Positions 1 through 5,446 of a stretch of 9,503 nt of DNA are shown piece by piece. The stretch is from Nitrospiria bacterium. GTDB lineage: Bacteria; Nitrospirota; CAKKRA01; 9FT-COMBO-42-15. A model generated the notes under the pieces. That model made no database searches. It saw nothing but the letters and a program-made list of their open reading frames with translations, and was not told the DNA's origin. The stretch's first letter is position 1. The number at the start of each line of letters is the position of its first letter. The position numbers and the translations under genes are program-made. Location of the stretch: positions 1 to 9,503 of the forward strand of contig CAKKRA010000148.1 in NCBI GenBank assembly GCA_919902475.1. Direction: 5' to 3'.

Positions 1-912
1 CATGAATATAGCGCCTCCTAAGAAAAGGGACGCTATAGTCATAAGGGTATATCTTATCCTGCTCACATCTTCTTCAAGAGCAGACAAGGAATCAGCAATA
101 TAAAGTGTAGCAAGGGTCTTCCCCTTCCAGTCCTTTAATTCAAGAGGCGCAAGATGCCACAATTTTTTATTAATCTCTCCGGTAAAAAGATTTATGCTGT
201 CATTTCCTTTTGTTGTTAGAACGCTATTCTGAATCATTTCATTCTTATTTATCTCAGCAGTAGACAAGACTATCTCTTTTTTAGGATTGGCTAAAAAGAA
301 GTTCATCCCGGTAGTTGATTTTAGGGATTCCAGAAATTCCTTGTCCATGTATCTTCCCAGGACAAAGGCGCCTATGTTTTTACCGCCGCTTGAAATTGGG
401 CTTGCAACAATATAATCCAATCCATCCCCTGTCCACACAAAAGAGGCTGCATCTGCGCCGCTGATTACCGAATTCATAAGCTCGCTGTAGCTGTTTGCAT
501 CCCGCCTATGGTTTGTCGTTTTTATATCACTTGCCAAAACAGCGCCCCTGTGATCCAAGACTTCAATTATATCTATATTCAGCATCTTTTTAATAGTAGA
601 GAAAATCCTCTTATATTCGTGCTCAGATGCGCCGATTCCAATGCTAAGCGTAATATCCTCTGATCTCCCGTAGTACGACGCCTGTTCAGTAAGGAGATTT
701 TTTGTGCGGTTTTCTAAGTTGTCTTTTATTGTTGCTGCCGTGATCCTGAGCCTTTCATGCGATATATCGGTAAGTTTTTTTGTAATCAGGTTAGATGCAA
801 CAAAGGTTGAAACAAGCATGGGTATGGATATAAGGGCAATAAAGGCAAAGACGAGTTTTGTTTTTATAGTATAGCCGCTTATTAATCCTGAAATAATTCC
901 CTTCAGCGTCAT
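1..912 (-). CDS. Membrane sensor protein, N-terminal fragment (Cache/CHASE4-like sensor domain)
   Basis: The reading frame is open for 304 codons from ATG at 912 and runs off the left edge, so the output domain (histidine kinase, chemoreceptor or cyclase) is not visible. A hydrophobic segment at about residues 20-42 is followed by a polar region of about 240 residues. This region contains the PAS-like stretches IIEVLDHRGAVLASD and GLDYIVASPIS, typical of extracytoplasmic Cache/CHASE4 ligand-binding modules. A second hydrophobic segment starts near residue 288 (TLMTIASLFLGGAIF) and is cut by the edge. This N-out sensor, two-helix layout is usual for transmembrane signal receptors. The start is uncertain: an in-frame ATG at 933 would add seven residues, and neither start has a clean ribosome binding site (a G6 run lies only 3 nt from 912). 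The domain family is inferred from pattern and topology; the ligand is unknown. Confidence 0.75.
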   Translation of the reverse strand, partial: MTLKGIISGLISGYTIKTKLVFAFIALISIPMLVSTFVASNLITKKLTDISHERLRITAATIKDNLENRTKNLLTEQASYYGRSEDITLSIGIGASEHEYKRIFSTIKKMLNIDIIEVLDHRGAVLASDIKTTNHRRDANSYSELMNSVISGADAASFVWTGDGLDYIVASPISSGGKNIGAFVLGRYMDKEFLESLKSTTGMNFFLANPKKEIVLSTAEINKNEMIQNSVLTTKGNDSINLFTGEINKKLWHLAPLELKDWKGKTLATLYIADSLSALEEDVSRIRYTLMTIASLFLGGAIFM

Positions 913-957
913 TTGCCCCCCAATAATCTCCATTTAACCTAATACTTAATAATGGTC

Positions 958-972
958 TCAAATTTAATTTGA
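958..972. other. Small A+T-rich palindrome upstream of the sensor gene
   Basis: TCAAATTTAATTTGA reads the same on both strands around a central T. It lies about 45 bp upstream of the truncated sensor gene, where an operator could sit. It is almost all A/T, so chance is a real alternative and no regulator is implied. Confidence 0.2.
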
Positions 973-997
973 CATGAGAAGCTCTTGCAGATTAGTT

Positions 998-1068
998 GTC
1001 ATGCCCGAAAGCTTCTGTCGGGCATCCATCTTTAATGGATTCCCGCTCAAAAACGTTGCGGGAATGAC
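998..1068. repeat. Four-armed (cloverleaf) palindromic intergenic repeat
   Basis: Four perfect stems abut with no unpaired base between them. The outer stem is GTCAT (998-1002) with ATGAC (1064-1068). The three inner stems are GCCCGA/TCGGGC (1003-1008/1018-1023), ATCCA/TGGAT (1024-1028/1036-1040) and TCCCGC/GCGGGA (1041-1046/1058-1063). The motif style (GTCATxCCCG ... CGGGAATGAC) is known to me as a dispersed non-coding intergenic repeat in many bacterial genomes. No transposase is present, so it would be MITE- or REP-like at most. It lies in the 195-bp gap between the rhodanese stop and the sensor start, both on the minus strand. I see no gene in the rest of that gap. Confidence 0.75.
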
Positions 1069-1107
1069 GGAACCAGAACTTATACAATTAAGCGCTAATC
1101 TTTATTT

Positions 1108-1995
1108 TTACCTCTCCTTGCCAGCCTTCAATGAATTCCCCTTTGCCACCCAGTCAGACTGTGAGCCGTCATAGAGCTTTACATCCTTGTAATCAAGAAG
1201 CCTTAATGTAAAATATGTTCCGCCGGCAAGGATTCCAAACATGCAGGAGGAGATAACAGTATCATCCTTTTTAATGCCATTCTCCTTATCATATATCTGC
1301 ATTAGCTCATCCTTTGATTTTAACACCTTTACACCGGCGCCCTGCAGATTCTCAAGCCACGGTATATTTATTGTGCCGGAGATATGTCCGTCAATATAAT
1401 CCTTATCAGGTCTTACATTTATCACCTTTACCTTTGGATTATTGATATTATTCTTTACCCATTCTGTATCAACAATTTTATTTTTGTCAATCTTTGCCTT
1501 AAATGAAACTGCCTTTACCTTTGGTATATCTGTTGATAAAGGCCTCTTCTCTGCCTCCCACTTCTGCCACCCGCCGTTCAAGACAGCAACATTCTTGTGA
1601 CCGTGATACTCCATTACCCAGAACATATACGTTGCCCATTTGCTGTCCGCATCATCATAGAATATAAGCTTTGTATTTGAAGAGATTCCAAGCCTCTCCA
1701 ATGCCTGCTCAACTGCCTCTTTATCAGCAACCATACCCTTCACGCCATTCCTTGTGGTAGTAACAAGCTCATGGGAAAAAGGAACCGCATTCTTGATATG
1801 TCCCTTCATATAACTGGCTGAGCTTCTGAGGTCCACAACCCTTATATTTGAGTCATTCAGATTCTTTGAAAGCCATTCTGTCTCTGCAAGAAGAGCGGCA
1901 TTTGGGTATTCTGCTGCAGCAGCATTAAAAAATGGAAAGAGCAAGGAAAAGATTAGCAAAAAAAGAAAAGAAATCCTGTGGCATATTACGCCCAT
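1108..1995 (-). CDS. Exported tandem-domain rhodanese (thiosulfate/3-mercaptopyruvate sulfurtransferase family)
   Basis: This 295-residue protein probably moves sulfane sulfur from a donor such as thiosulfate or 3-mercaptopyruvate to a thiophilic acceptor, outside the cytoplasm. Residues 1-28 form a signal peptide: a short positive start, then FLFLLIFSLLFPFF, then AAAA before EYPN. The first rhodanese domain (about 33-150) has VVDLRSSASYMKGHI and VLNGGWQKW; its active-site position appears to be Asp in YDDADSKWA, so it is probably non-catalytic, as is usual in tandem rhodaneses. The second domain (about 172-288) has VINVRPDKDYIDGHI, the catalytic-loop Cys251 in SSCMFGILAGG, and YDGSQSDW. The loop differs from the common CRxGxR/T forms, so the substrate cannot be assigned. 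The ATG at 1995 has a GGGGG ribosome binding site about 8 nt upstream. Its promoter is at 2097-2124, and it is not obviously in an operon. Confidence 0.88.
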   Translation of the reverse strand: MGVICHRISFLFLLIFSLLFPFFNAAAAEYPNAALLAETEWLSKNLNDSNIRVVDLRSSASYMKGHIKNAVPFSHELVTTTRNGVKGMVADKEAVEQALERLGISSNTKLIFYDDADSKWATYMFWVMEYHGHKNVAVLNGGWQKWEAEKRPLSTDIPKVKAVSFKAKIDKNKIVDTEWVKNNINNPKVKVINVRPDKDYIDGHISGTINIPWLENLQGAGVKVLKSKDELMQIYDKENGIKKDDTVISSCMFGILAGGTYFTLRLLDYKDVKLYDGSQSDWVAKGNSLKAGKER

Positions 1996-2096
1996 TTCAT
2001 CTACCCCCTTGTTTTTTAAAGGTTATTATCAATTGCTGTGGGGCATTAATATATCAAGCCCCTGCCTTAAACATGCAAAATCTCTAACATTATTTA

Positions 2097-2124
2097 ATAA
2101 TATCATTAGTTTTCAATTTGTCAA
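2097..2124 (-). promoter_or_regulatory. Sigma70-type promoter for the rhodanese gene
   Basis: On the minus strand TTGACA (2119-2124) is followed after 16 bp by TATTAT (2097-2102). The transcript would start near 2090, leaving a leader of about 95 nt before the ATG at 1995. The -35 box is consensus and the -10 box matches at four of six positions. It is back-to-back with the tRNA promoter. Confidence 0.6.
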
Positions 2125-2157
2125 GGAAGGCGGCTGCGGCTACTTTCTCCTTGACAA
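2118..2157. promoter_or_regulatory. Inverted repeat spanning the two divergent -35 boxes
   Basis: TTGTCAAGGA (2118-2127) and TCCTTGACAA (2148-2157) are perfect inverted copies separated by 20 bp. Each arm contains the consensus -35 hexamer of one of the two divergent promoters. Only the four bases AGGA/TCCT and one further base go beyond what two -35 boxes would give anyway. The symmetry may be an operator for a shared regulator, or partly coincidental. Confidence 0.4.
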
Positions 2158-2179
2158 TTATCTATCTTTTCCATAGAAT
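2151..2179 (+). promoter_or_regulatory. Strong sigma70-type promoter for tRNA-Val (and perhaps the thrS cluster)
   Basis: TTGACA (2151-2156) is separated by exactly 17 bp from TAGAAT (2174-2179), a near-consensus promoter. Transcription should begin near 2186, about 28 nt before the mature tRNA 5' end. Read-through past the tRNA and the hairpin at 2353-2381 would feed thrS. No other convincing plus-strand promoter is seen before thrS. Confidence 0.75.
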
Positions 2180-2213
2180 ATAAACGGTTTAATTGCTCTT
2201 TGTGCTGTCTAAT

Positions 2214-2288
2214 AGGCGCGTAGCTCAGGGGGAGAGCGCTTCCTTGACACGGAAGAGGTCGGCGGTTCAAGACCGCCCGTGCCTACCA
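2214..2288 (+). tRNA. tRNA-Val (anticodon GAC)
   Basis: The 75-nt gene folds into a full cloverleaf. The acceptor stem is AGGCGCG/CGTGCCT with one G-U pair. The D arm is GCTC/GAGC, the anticodon arm CTTCC/GGAAG, and the T arm GGCGG/CCGCC with loop TTCAAGA. The anticodon loop TTGACAC gives GAC at 2246-2248, which reads the valine codons GUC and GUU. The discriminator base is A and CCA is encoded (2286-2288). It sits between a strong promoter and a terminator-like hairpin, directly ahead of thrS. Confidence 0.97.
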
Positions 2289-2352
2289 TTAATTTGGGAA
2301 AGAGAGGTATTGTATCGGGGCTTTAATCATTTAAATGAGGCCGTTGTTTATG

Positions 2353-2387
2353 AAAAGGCATCATATAAAATGATGCCTTTTGTTTTT
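2353..2387 (+). terminator. Terminator-like hairpin between tRNA-Val and thrS
   Basis: AAAAGGCATCA (2353-2363) pairs perfectly with TGATGCCTTTT (2371-2381) around the 7-nt loop TATAAAA, and a T-rich tract (GTTTTT) follows. This has the form of an intrinsic terminator ending the tRNA transcript. It stops only a few bases before the thrS ATG at 2395, so it may work as an attenuator controlling read-through into thrS. A weaker hairpin (GGCTTTA 2319-2325 with TGAGGCC 2336-2342, two G-U pairs) precedes it in the same leader. I see no T-box features and no obvious tRNA-Thr mimic. Confidence 0.6.
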
Positions 2388-2394
2388 ATAAATT

Positions 2395-4173
2395 ATGACT
2401 GCAATAGCAAAGGAAAAGGAAAAAGAGGCTGTTTCTTTGGATTACACAACTAAAGAGGGTATTGAAATATACCGTCACAGCGCCTCACATATAATGGCAG
2501 AGGCAGTTAAGGAGCTGTTTCCTGAAGCAAGGCTTGCCATAGGCCCTGCTATTGAAGATGGTTTTTATTATGACTTTGATGTTGAAAGACCATTTACGCC
2601 AGAGGATTTAGAAAAGATAGAAAAGAGGATGCAGGAAATAATTAAAATGAATGCCCCTTTTGTTCGTGAAGAGATGGGCAAAAAAGACGCAATAAAACTC
2701 TTTGAATCAAAGGGAGAGATTTATAAGGTAGAGCTGATAAATGAGTTAAGCGGCGATACAGTCTCAATTTACAGGCAGGGCAGCTTTGCAGACCTTTGCA
2801 GAGGCCCGCATATTCCATCAACTGGCAAGATAAAGGCATTTAAGCTCTTATCAACAGCAGGCGCATATTGGCGCGGCAGCGAAAAGAACAAGATGCTTCA
2901 GCGCATATACGGCACAGCCTTCCTGACAAAGGAAGAGATTGAATTATATCTGAAAAAACTTGAGGAGATTAGGAAACGGGATCACAGAAGGCTTGGCAAG
3001 GAGCTTGACCTGTTCAGCATAAATGAAGATGCAGGAGGCGGGCTCATCCTCTGGCATCCTAAAGGCGCTGTAATAAGAAAGACTATTGAGGACTTCTGGC
3101 GCAATGAGCATTATAAAAACGGGTATGAGCTTGTTTATACGCCTCACATGGCAAGGCTTGATGTATGGCGCACAAGCGGGCACTGGGATTTTTACCGTGA
3201 AAATATGTATTCACCAATGGCAATAGATGATGTGGAATACGAGATAAAGCCCATGAACTGCCCTTTTCATATTATGATATACAATTCGCACAAAAGGAGC
3301 TACAGGGAGCTTCCTATAAAATTTGCAGAGCTCGGAACAGTATACCGTTATGAACGTTCAGGCGTGCTTCACGGCCTTATGCGCGTCAGGGGCTTTACGC
3401 AGGATGACGCTCACATCTTTTGCAGGCCAGAGCAGCTTGAGGATGAGATACTAAAGATTCTTGACTTTACGCTTTATATGCTAAAGACATTTGGATTTTC
3501 AGAATACGACATATATCTTTCAACAAGGCCTGAGAAATATGTGGGAGCGCTTGAAAACTGGGAAAGGGCAACAAATGCCTTAAGGCTTGCGTTAGAGAGC
3601 AAGGGATTAAAATATGAGATAGACCCGGGAGAGGGCGTATTTTACGGCCCAAAGATAGACCTAAAAATAAAGGATGTCCTTGGCAGGGCATGGCAGTGCA
3701 CAACTATTCAGGTGGATTTTAATCTGCCTGAGAGGTTTGATGTAACATATAATGGCGAGGACAACAAGCCGCATCAGGCAATAATGATTCACCGCGCATT
3801 AATGGGCTCTTTGGAAAGGTTTTTCGGCGTTCTGATAGAACACTATGCAGGCGCATTTCCTGTATGGCTTTCGCCGGTGCAGGCTGTTATAATGACTATA
3901 ACAGACAGCCAGATAGAATATGCAAAGGGCATTGCAGAATTACTGAAGAAAGAGGGTATTAGAGCAGAGTCAGACTTCAGGGGCGAAAAGATAGGATTCA
4001 AAATTAGAGAGGCGCAGTTAATGAAGGCGCCTTATATGCTAATCATTGGCGATAAAGAGGTAAAGGCAGGCGCAATAGCAGTAAGGACAAGAAAGGGCGA
4101 GGACTTAGGGCAGATAGAGATTGATGTTTTTTTAAACAAGATCAAAAAAGAAATAGAGGAAAAGGCTGCGTAG
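2395..4173 (+). CDS. thrS: Threonyl-tRNA synthetase lacking the N-terminal TGS domain
   Basis: This class II synthetase attaches threonine to tRNA-Thr and is 592 residues, against about 640 usual. The N2 editing domain carries H28, H32, C135 and H139 (HSASH, CRGPH). The catalytic core has the zinc ligands C289 (KPMNCPFH), H340 (QDDAH) and H466 (MIHRA), and motif 2 is around TVYRYERSG. All these residues sit exactly 45 positions before their E. coli counterparts, so the alignment is gapless from the editing site onward and only the TGS region is missing. The anticodon-binding domain (about 490-585) ends the protein. The start is uncertain. ATG 2395 directly follows an in-frame TAA (2389-2391) and has no Shine-Dalgarno; TTG 2437 has GAGG 8 nt upstream. 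It is followed after 40 nt by infC. Confidence 0.95.
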   Translation: MTAIAKEKEKEAVSLDYTTKEGIEIYRHSASHIMAEAVKELFPEARLAIGPAIEDGFYYDFDVERPFTPEDLEKIEKRMQEIIKMNAPFVREEMGKKDAIKLFESKGEIYKVELINELSGDTVSIYRQGSFADLCRGPHIPSTGKIKAFKLLSTAGAYWRGSEKNKMLQRIYGTAFLTKEEIELYLKKLEEIRKRDHRRLGKELDLFSINEDAGGGLILWHPKGAVIRKTIEDFWRNEHYKNGYELVYTPHMARLDVWRTSGHWDFYRENMYSPMAIDDVEYEIKPMNCPFHIMIYNSHKRSYRELPIKFAELGTVYRYERSGVLHGLMRVRGFTQDDAHIFCRPEQLEDEILKILDFTLYMLKTFGFSEYDIYLSTRPEKYVGALENWERATNALRLALESKGLKYEIDPGEGVFYGPKIDLKIKDVLGRAWQCTTIQVDFNLPERFDVTYNGEDNKPHQAIMIHRALMGSLERFFGVLIEHYAGAFPVWLSPVQAVIMTITDSQIEYAKGIAELLKKEGIRAESDFRGEKIGFKIREAQLMKAPYMLIIGDKEVKAGAIAVRTRKGEDLGQIEIDVFLNKIKKEIEEKAA

Positions 4174-4200
4174 ACCTTAATATTATTAACAGATTAAATC

Positions 4201-4216
4201 AGGAGGTGCAAATATA
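4201..4216 (+). promoter_or_regulatory. Ribosome binding site and AUA start codon of infC
   Basis: A perfect AGGAGG (4201-4206) lies 7 nt before ATA (4214-4216). The infC frame contains a stop at 4187-4189 and no ATG, GTG or TTG until 4394, which is already inside the conserved KIMDFGKY motif. Conserved N-terminal IF3 sequence (RINRAIRVKEVRAID) begins six codons after the ATA. In E. coli infC the rare AUU start lets IF3 repress its own synthesis, and the AUA here should work the same way. Confidence 0.85.
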
Positions 4217-4723
4217 AGTACAACACATTTAAGAATAAACAGGGCCATCAGGGTAAAAGAGGTAAGGGCAATAGACCCTGAAGGCAATCAGCTCGGGGTT
4301 ATAACTGTTCAGGAGGCATTAAAAAAGGCTGAGGAGCTTGGGTTAGACTTAGTTGAGATATCTCCAACAGCAAAGCCGCCTGTCTGCAAGATAATGGACT
4401 TTGGCAAATATAAATATGAGCAGAGCAAAAAGACGCACACTATGAAGCTGCATCAAAAGACAAAGTTATTAAAAGAGGTAAAGCTCAGGCCATACACAGA
4501 AGAGCATGATTTGCAATTTAAGGTAAGCCATATAAGGCGGTTCCTGGAAGACGGCAATAAGTCAAAGGTAACCGTTGCCTTTAAGGGCAGGGAGATGAAC
4601 CACCTTGAGCTCGGAAGGAACCTCCTTGATAAGGTAGTAAAGGCGGTTGAAGACATTGGAAAGGTGGAGCTGCCGCCAAAACAGGAAGGCCGCAATATGG
4701 TAATGGTGATTATACCAAAATAA
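4214..4723 (+). CDS. infC: Translation initiation factor IF-3, AUA start
   Basis: IF-3 binds the 30S subunit, keeps 50S away and checks start-codon/initiator-tRNA pairing. Read from the AUA at 4214 the protein is 169 residues, the normal family length. The N-terminal domain (about 7-75) shows RINRAIRVKEVRAIDPEGNQ, ALKKAEELGLDLVEISP and KPPVCKIMDFGKYKYEQ. The C-terminal domain (about 85-168) shows KLRPYTEEHDLQFKV, FLEDGNKSKVTVAFKGRE and the ending MVMVIIPK. Starting at the first ATG (4394) would give 109 residues without the N-terminal domain, which is clearly wrong. It lies 40 nt after thrS and 27 nt before rpmI, the classic thrS-infC-rpmI-rplT order. Autoregulation through the poor start codon is inferred from E. 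coli. Confidence 0.96.
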   Translation: MSTTHLRINRAIRVKEVRAIDPEGNQLGVITVQEALKKAEELGLDLVEISPTAKPPVCKIMDFGKYKYEQSKKTHTMKLHQKTKLLKEVKLRPYTEEHDLQFKVSHIRRFLEDGNKSKVTVAFKGREMNHLELGRNLLDKVVKAVEDIGKVELPPKQEGRNMVMVIIPK

Positions 4724-4750
4724 TTTTAGGTGATGGAGGAAGAAAGGCAC

Positions 4751-4948
4751 ATGGGAAAATTAAAGTCACACCGCGGTGCAGCAAAAAGATTTAAATTTAC
4801 TGCAACAGGAAAAGTAAAGATGAGCAGCGCAGGGATGAGGCATTTGCTTACTGGAAAAACAGCAAGAAAAAAGAGGAGCCTTGGGCGGCCAGCAATGGTT
4901 GATAAGGCAAACATAGAGACAATAAAAAAACTGCTGCCGTACGGGTAA
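4751..4948 (+). CDS. rpmI: 50S ribosomal protein L35 (bL35)
   Basis: This small basic 65-residue protein of the large subunit matches the usual L35 length. The family signature is intact: KLKSHRGAAKRFKFTATGKVK near the N-terminus, HLLTGKTARKKRSLG in the middle, and the closing LLPYG. I chose ATG 4751 because it gives the canonical start MGKLKSHRG, with GGAGG (4735-4739) 11 nt upstream. An in-frame GTG at 4730 and ATG at 4733 would add seven or six residues not found in L35. It is 27 nt after infC. In E. coli L20 represses the rpmI-rplT pair at the translational level; no equivalent pseudoknot could be confirmed here by eye. Confidence 0.95.
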   Translation: MGKLKSHRGAAKRFKFTATGKVKMSSAGMRHLLTGKTARKKRSLGRPAMVDKANIETIKKLLPYG

Positions 4949-4957
4949 CAAAAAGCG

Positions 4958-4987
4958 ATAAATCCTAATATCTAAATTAGGATTTAT
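4958..4987 (+). other. Perfect A+T-rich hairpin between rpmI and rplT
   Basis: ATAAATCCTAAT (4958-4969) and ATTAGGATTTAT (4976-4987) form a 12-bp perfect stem with loop ATCTAA, in the 81-nt gap between rpmI and rplT. There is no following T run, so it is not a standard terminator. It could be an RNA processing or stability element, or an L20-related control element. Its role is unknown. Confidence 0.5.
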
Positions 4988-5029
4988 TTATACTTTAACC
5001 ATAAATTGTAATTAAAGGAGGATACTAAC

Positions 5030-5398
5030 ATGCCAAGGGCAAAAGGAGGCCCCAAAACAAGGAGAAGAAGAAAGAGGGTTTTGAAACTTGCTGAAGGATA
5101 CTGGGGCGCAAAAAGCAAGTTATTTAGGACAGCAACAGAGGCTGTTGACAAGGCATTAAAATATGCCTATCGCGACAGACGCGTAAAGAAGCGCAGTTTC
5201 AGGCAGCTCTGGATTGCAAGGATAAATGCAGCAGCAGTTTCAAACGGCATATCATACAGCAGATTTATTGCCGGCTTGAAAAAGGCGAATATAGATATGA
5301 ACAGAAAGGCGTTGGCTGAACTGGCAATATCAGACCCAGCAGGATTTGCTAAAATCATTGAGGCGGCAAAGGCGCAGCTCACAGAAAAGGCAGCGTAA
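5030..5398 (+). CDS. rplT: 50S ribosomal protein L20 (bL20)
   Basis: L20 binds 23S rRNA early in assembly of the large subunit. The 122-residue product matches the family over its length. It has a very basic extended N-terminus (PRAKGGPKTRRRRKRVLKLA) with GYWGAKSKLFRTATEAV, then YRDRRVKKRSFRQLWIARINAA, NGISYSRFIAGLKKA and ELAISDPAGF. The start is well supported: AAAGGAGG (5014-5021) lies 8 nt before ATG 5030. It is the last gene of the plus-strand cluster. In many bacteria pheS-pheT follow here, but in this window a convergent histidine kinase lies 48 bp away, with a hairpin between. Confidence 0.97.
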   Translation: MPRAKGGPKTRRRRKRVLKLAEGYWGAKSKLFRTATEAVDKALKYAYRDRRVKKRSFRQLWIARINAAAVSNGISYSRFIAGLKKANIDMNRKALAELAISDPAGFAKIIEAAKAQLTEKAA

Positions 5399-5404
5399 TT
5401 TCAT

Positions 5405-5440
5405 TTGTTCCGTCGAGGCTTTACAGCCTCGACGGAACAA
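5405..5440. terminator. 16-bp hairpin between convergent rplT and histidine kinase genes
   Basis: TTGTTCCGTCGAGGCT (5405-5420) and AGCCTCGACGGAACAA (5425-5440) form a perfect stem with the 4-nt loop TTAC. It fills nearly all of the 48-bp gap between the two convergent stop codons, so it is well placed as a bidirectional terminator. Neither side has a proper T tract. The stem style with a TTTA-containing apex resembles the hairpin repeats at the right edge, so it may be a dispersed repeat doing this job. Confidence 0.55.
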
Positions 5441-5446
5441 CAGTTG

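Noticed and set aside
974..1174. Plus-strand open frame of 66 codons
   Set aside because: It translates the cloverleaf repeat and the antisense of the rhodanese 3' end; not a credible gene.
2289..2394. T-box riboswitch ahead of thrS
   Set aside because: The space is only about 100 nt and I see neither a specifier stem nor the T-box sequence.
2193..2453. Plus-strand open frame of 86 codons covering the tRNA
   Set aside because: It runs straight through tRNA-Val and the leader hairpins and overlaps thrS in another frame; the peptide has no protein-like features.
3241..3300. KPMNCPFH in ThrRS instead of KPMNCPGH as in E. coli
   Set aside because: The zinc Cys and neighbouring residues are intact, and Phe at this place is, to my knowledge, a common natural variant; not evidence of a defect.
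4394..4723. ATG 4394 as the infC start
   Set aside because: It lies inside the conserved KIMDFGKY motif and would remove the whole IF3 N-terminal domain.
4730..4750. GTG 4730 or ATG 4733 as the rpmI start
   Set aside because: They add residues (MEEERH) that also encode the GGAGG ribosome binding site for ATG 4751, which gives the canonical L35 N-terminus.
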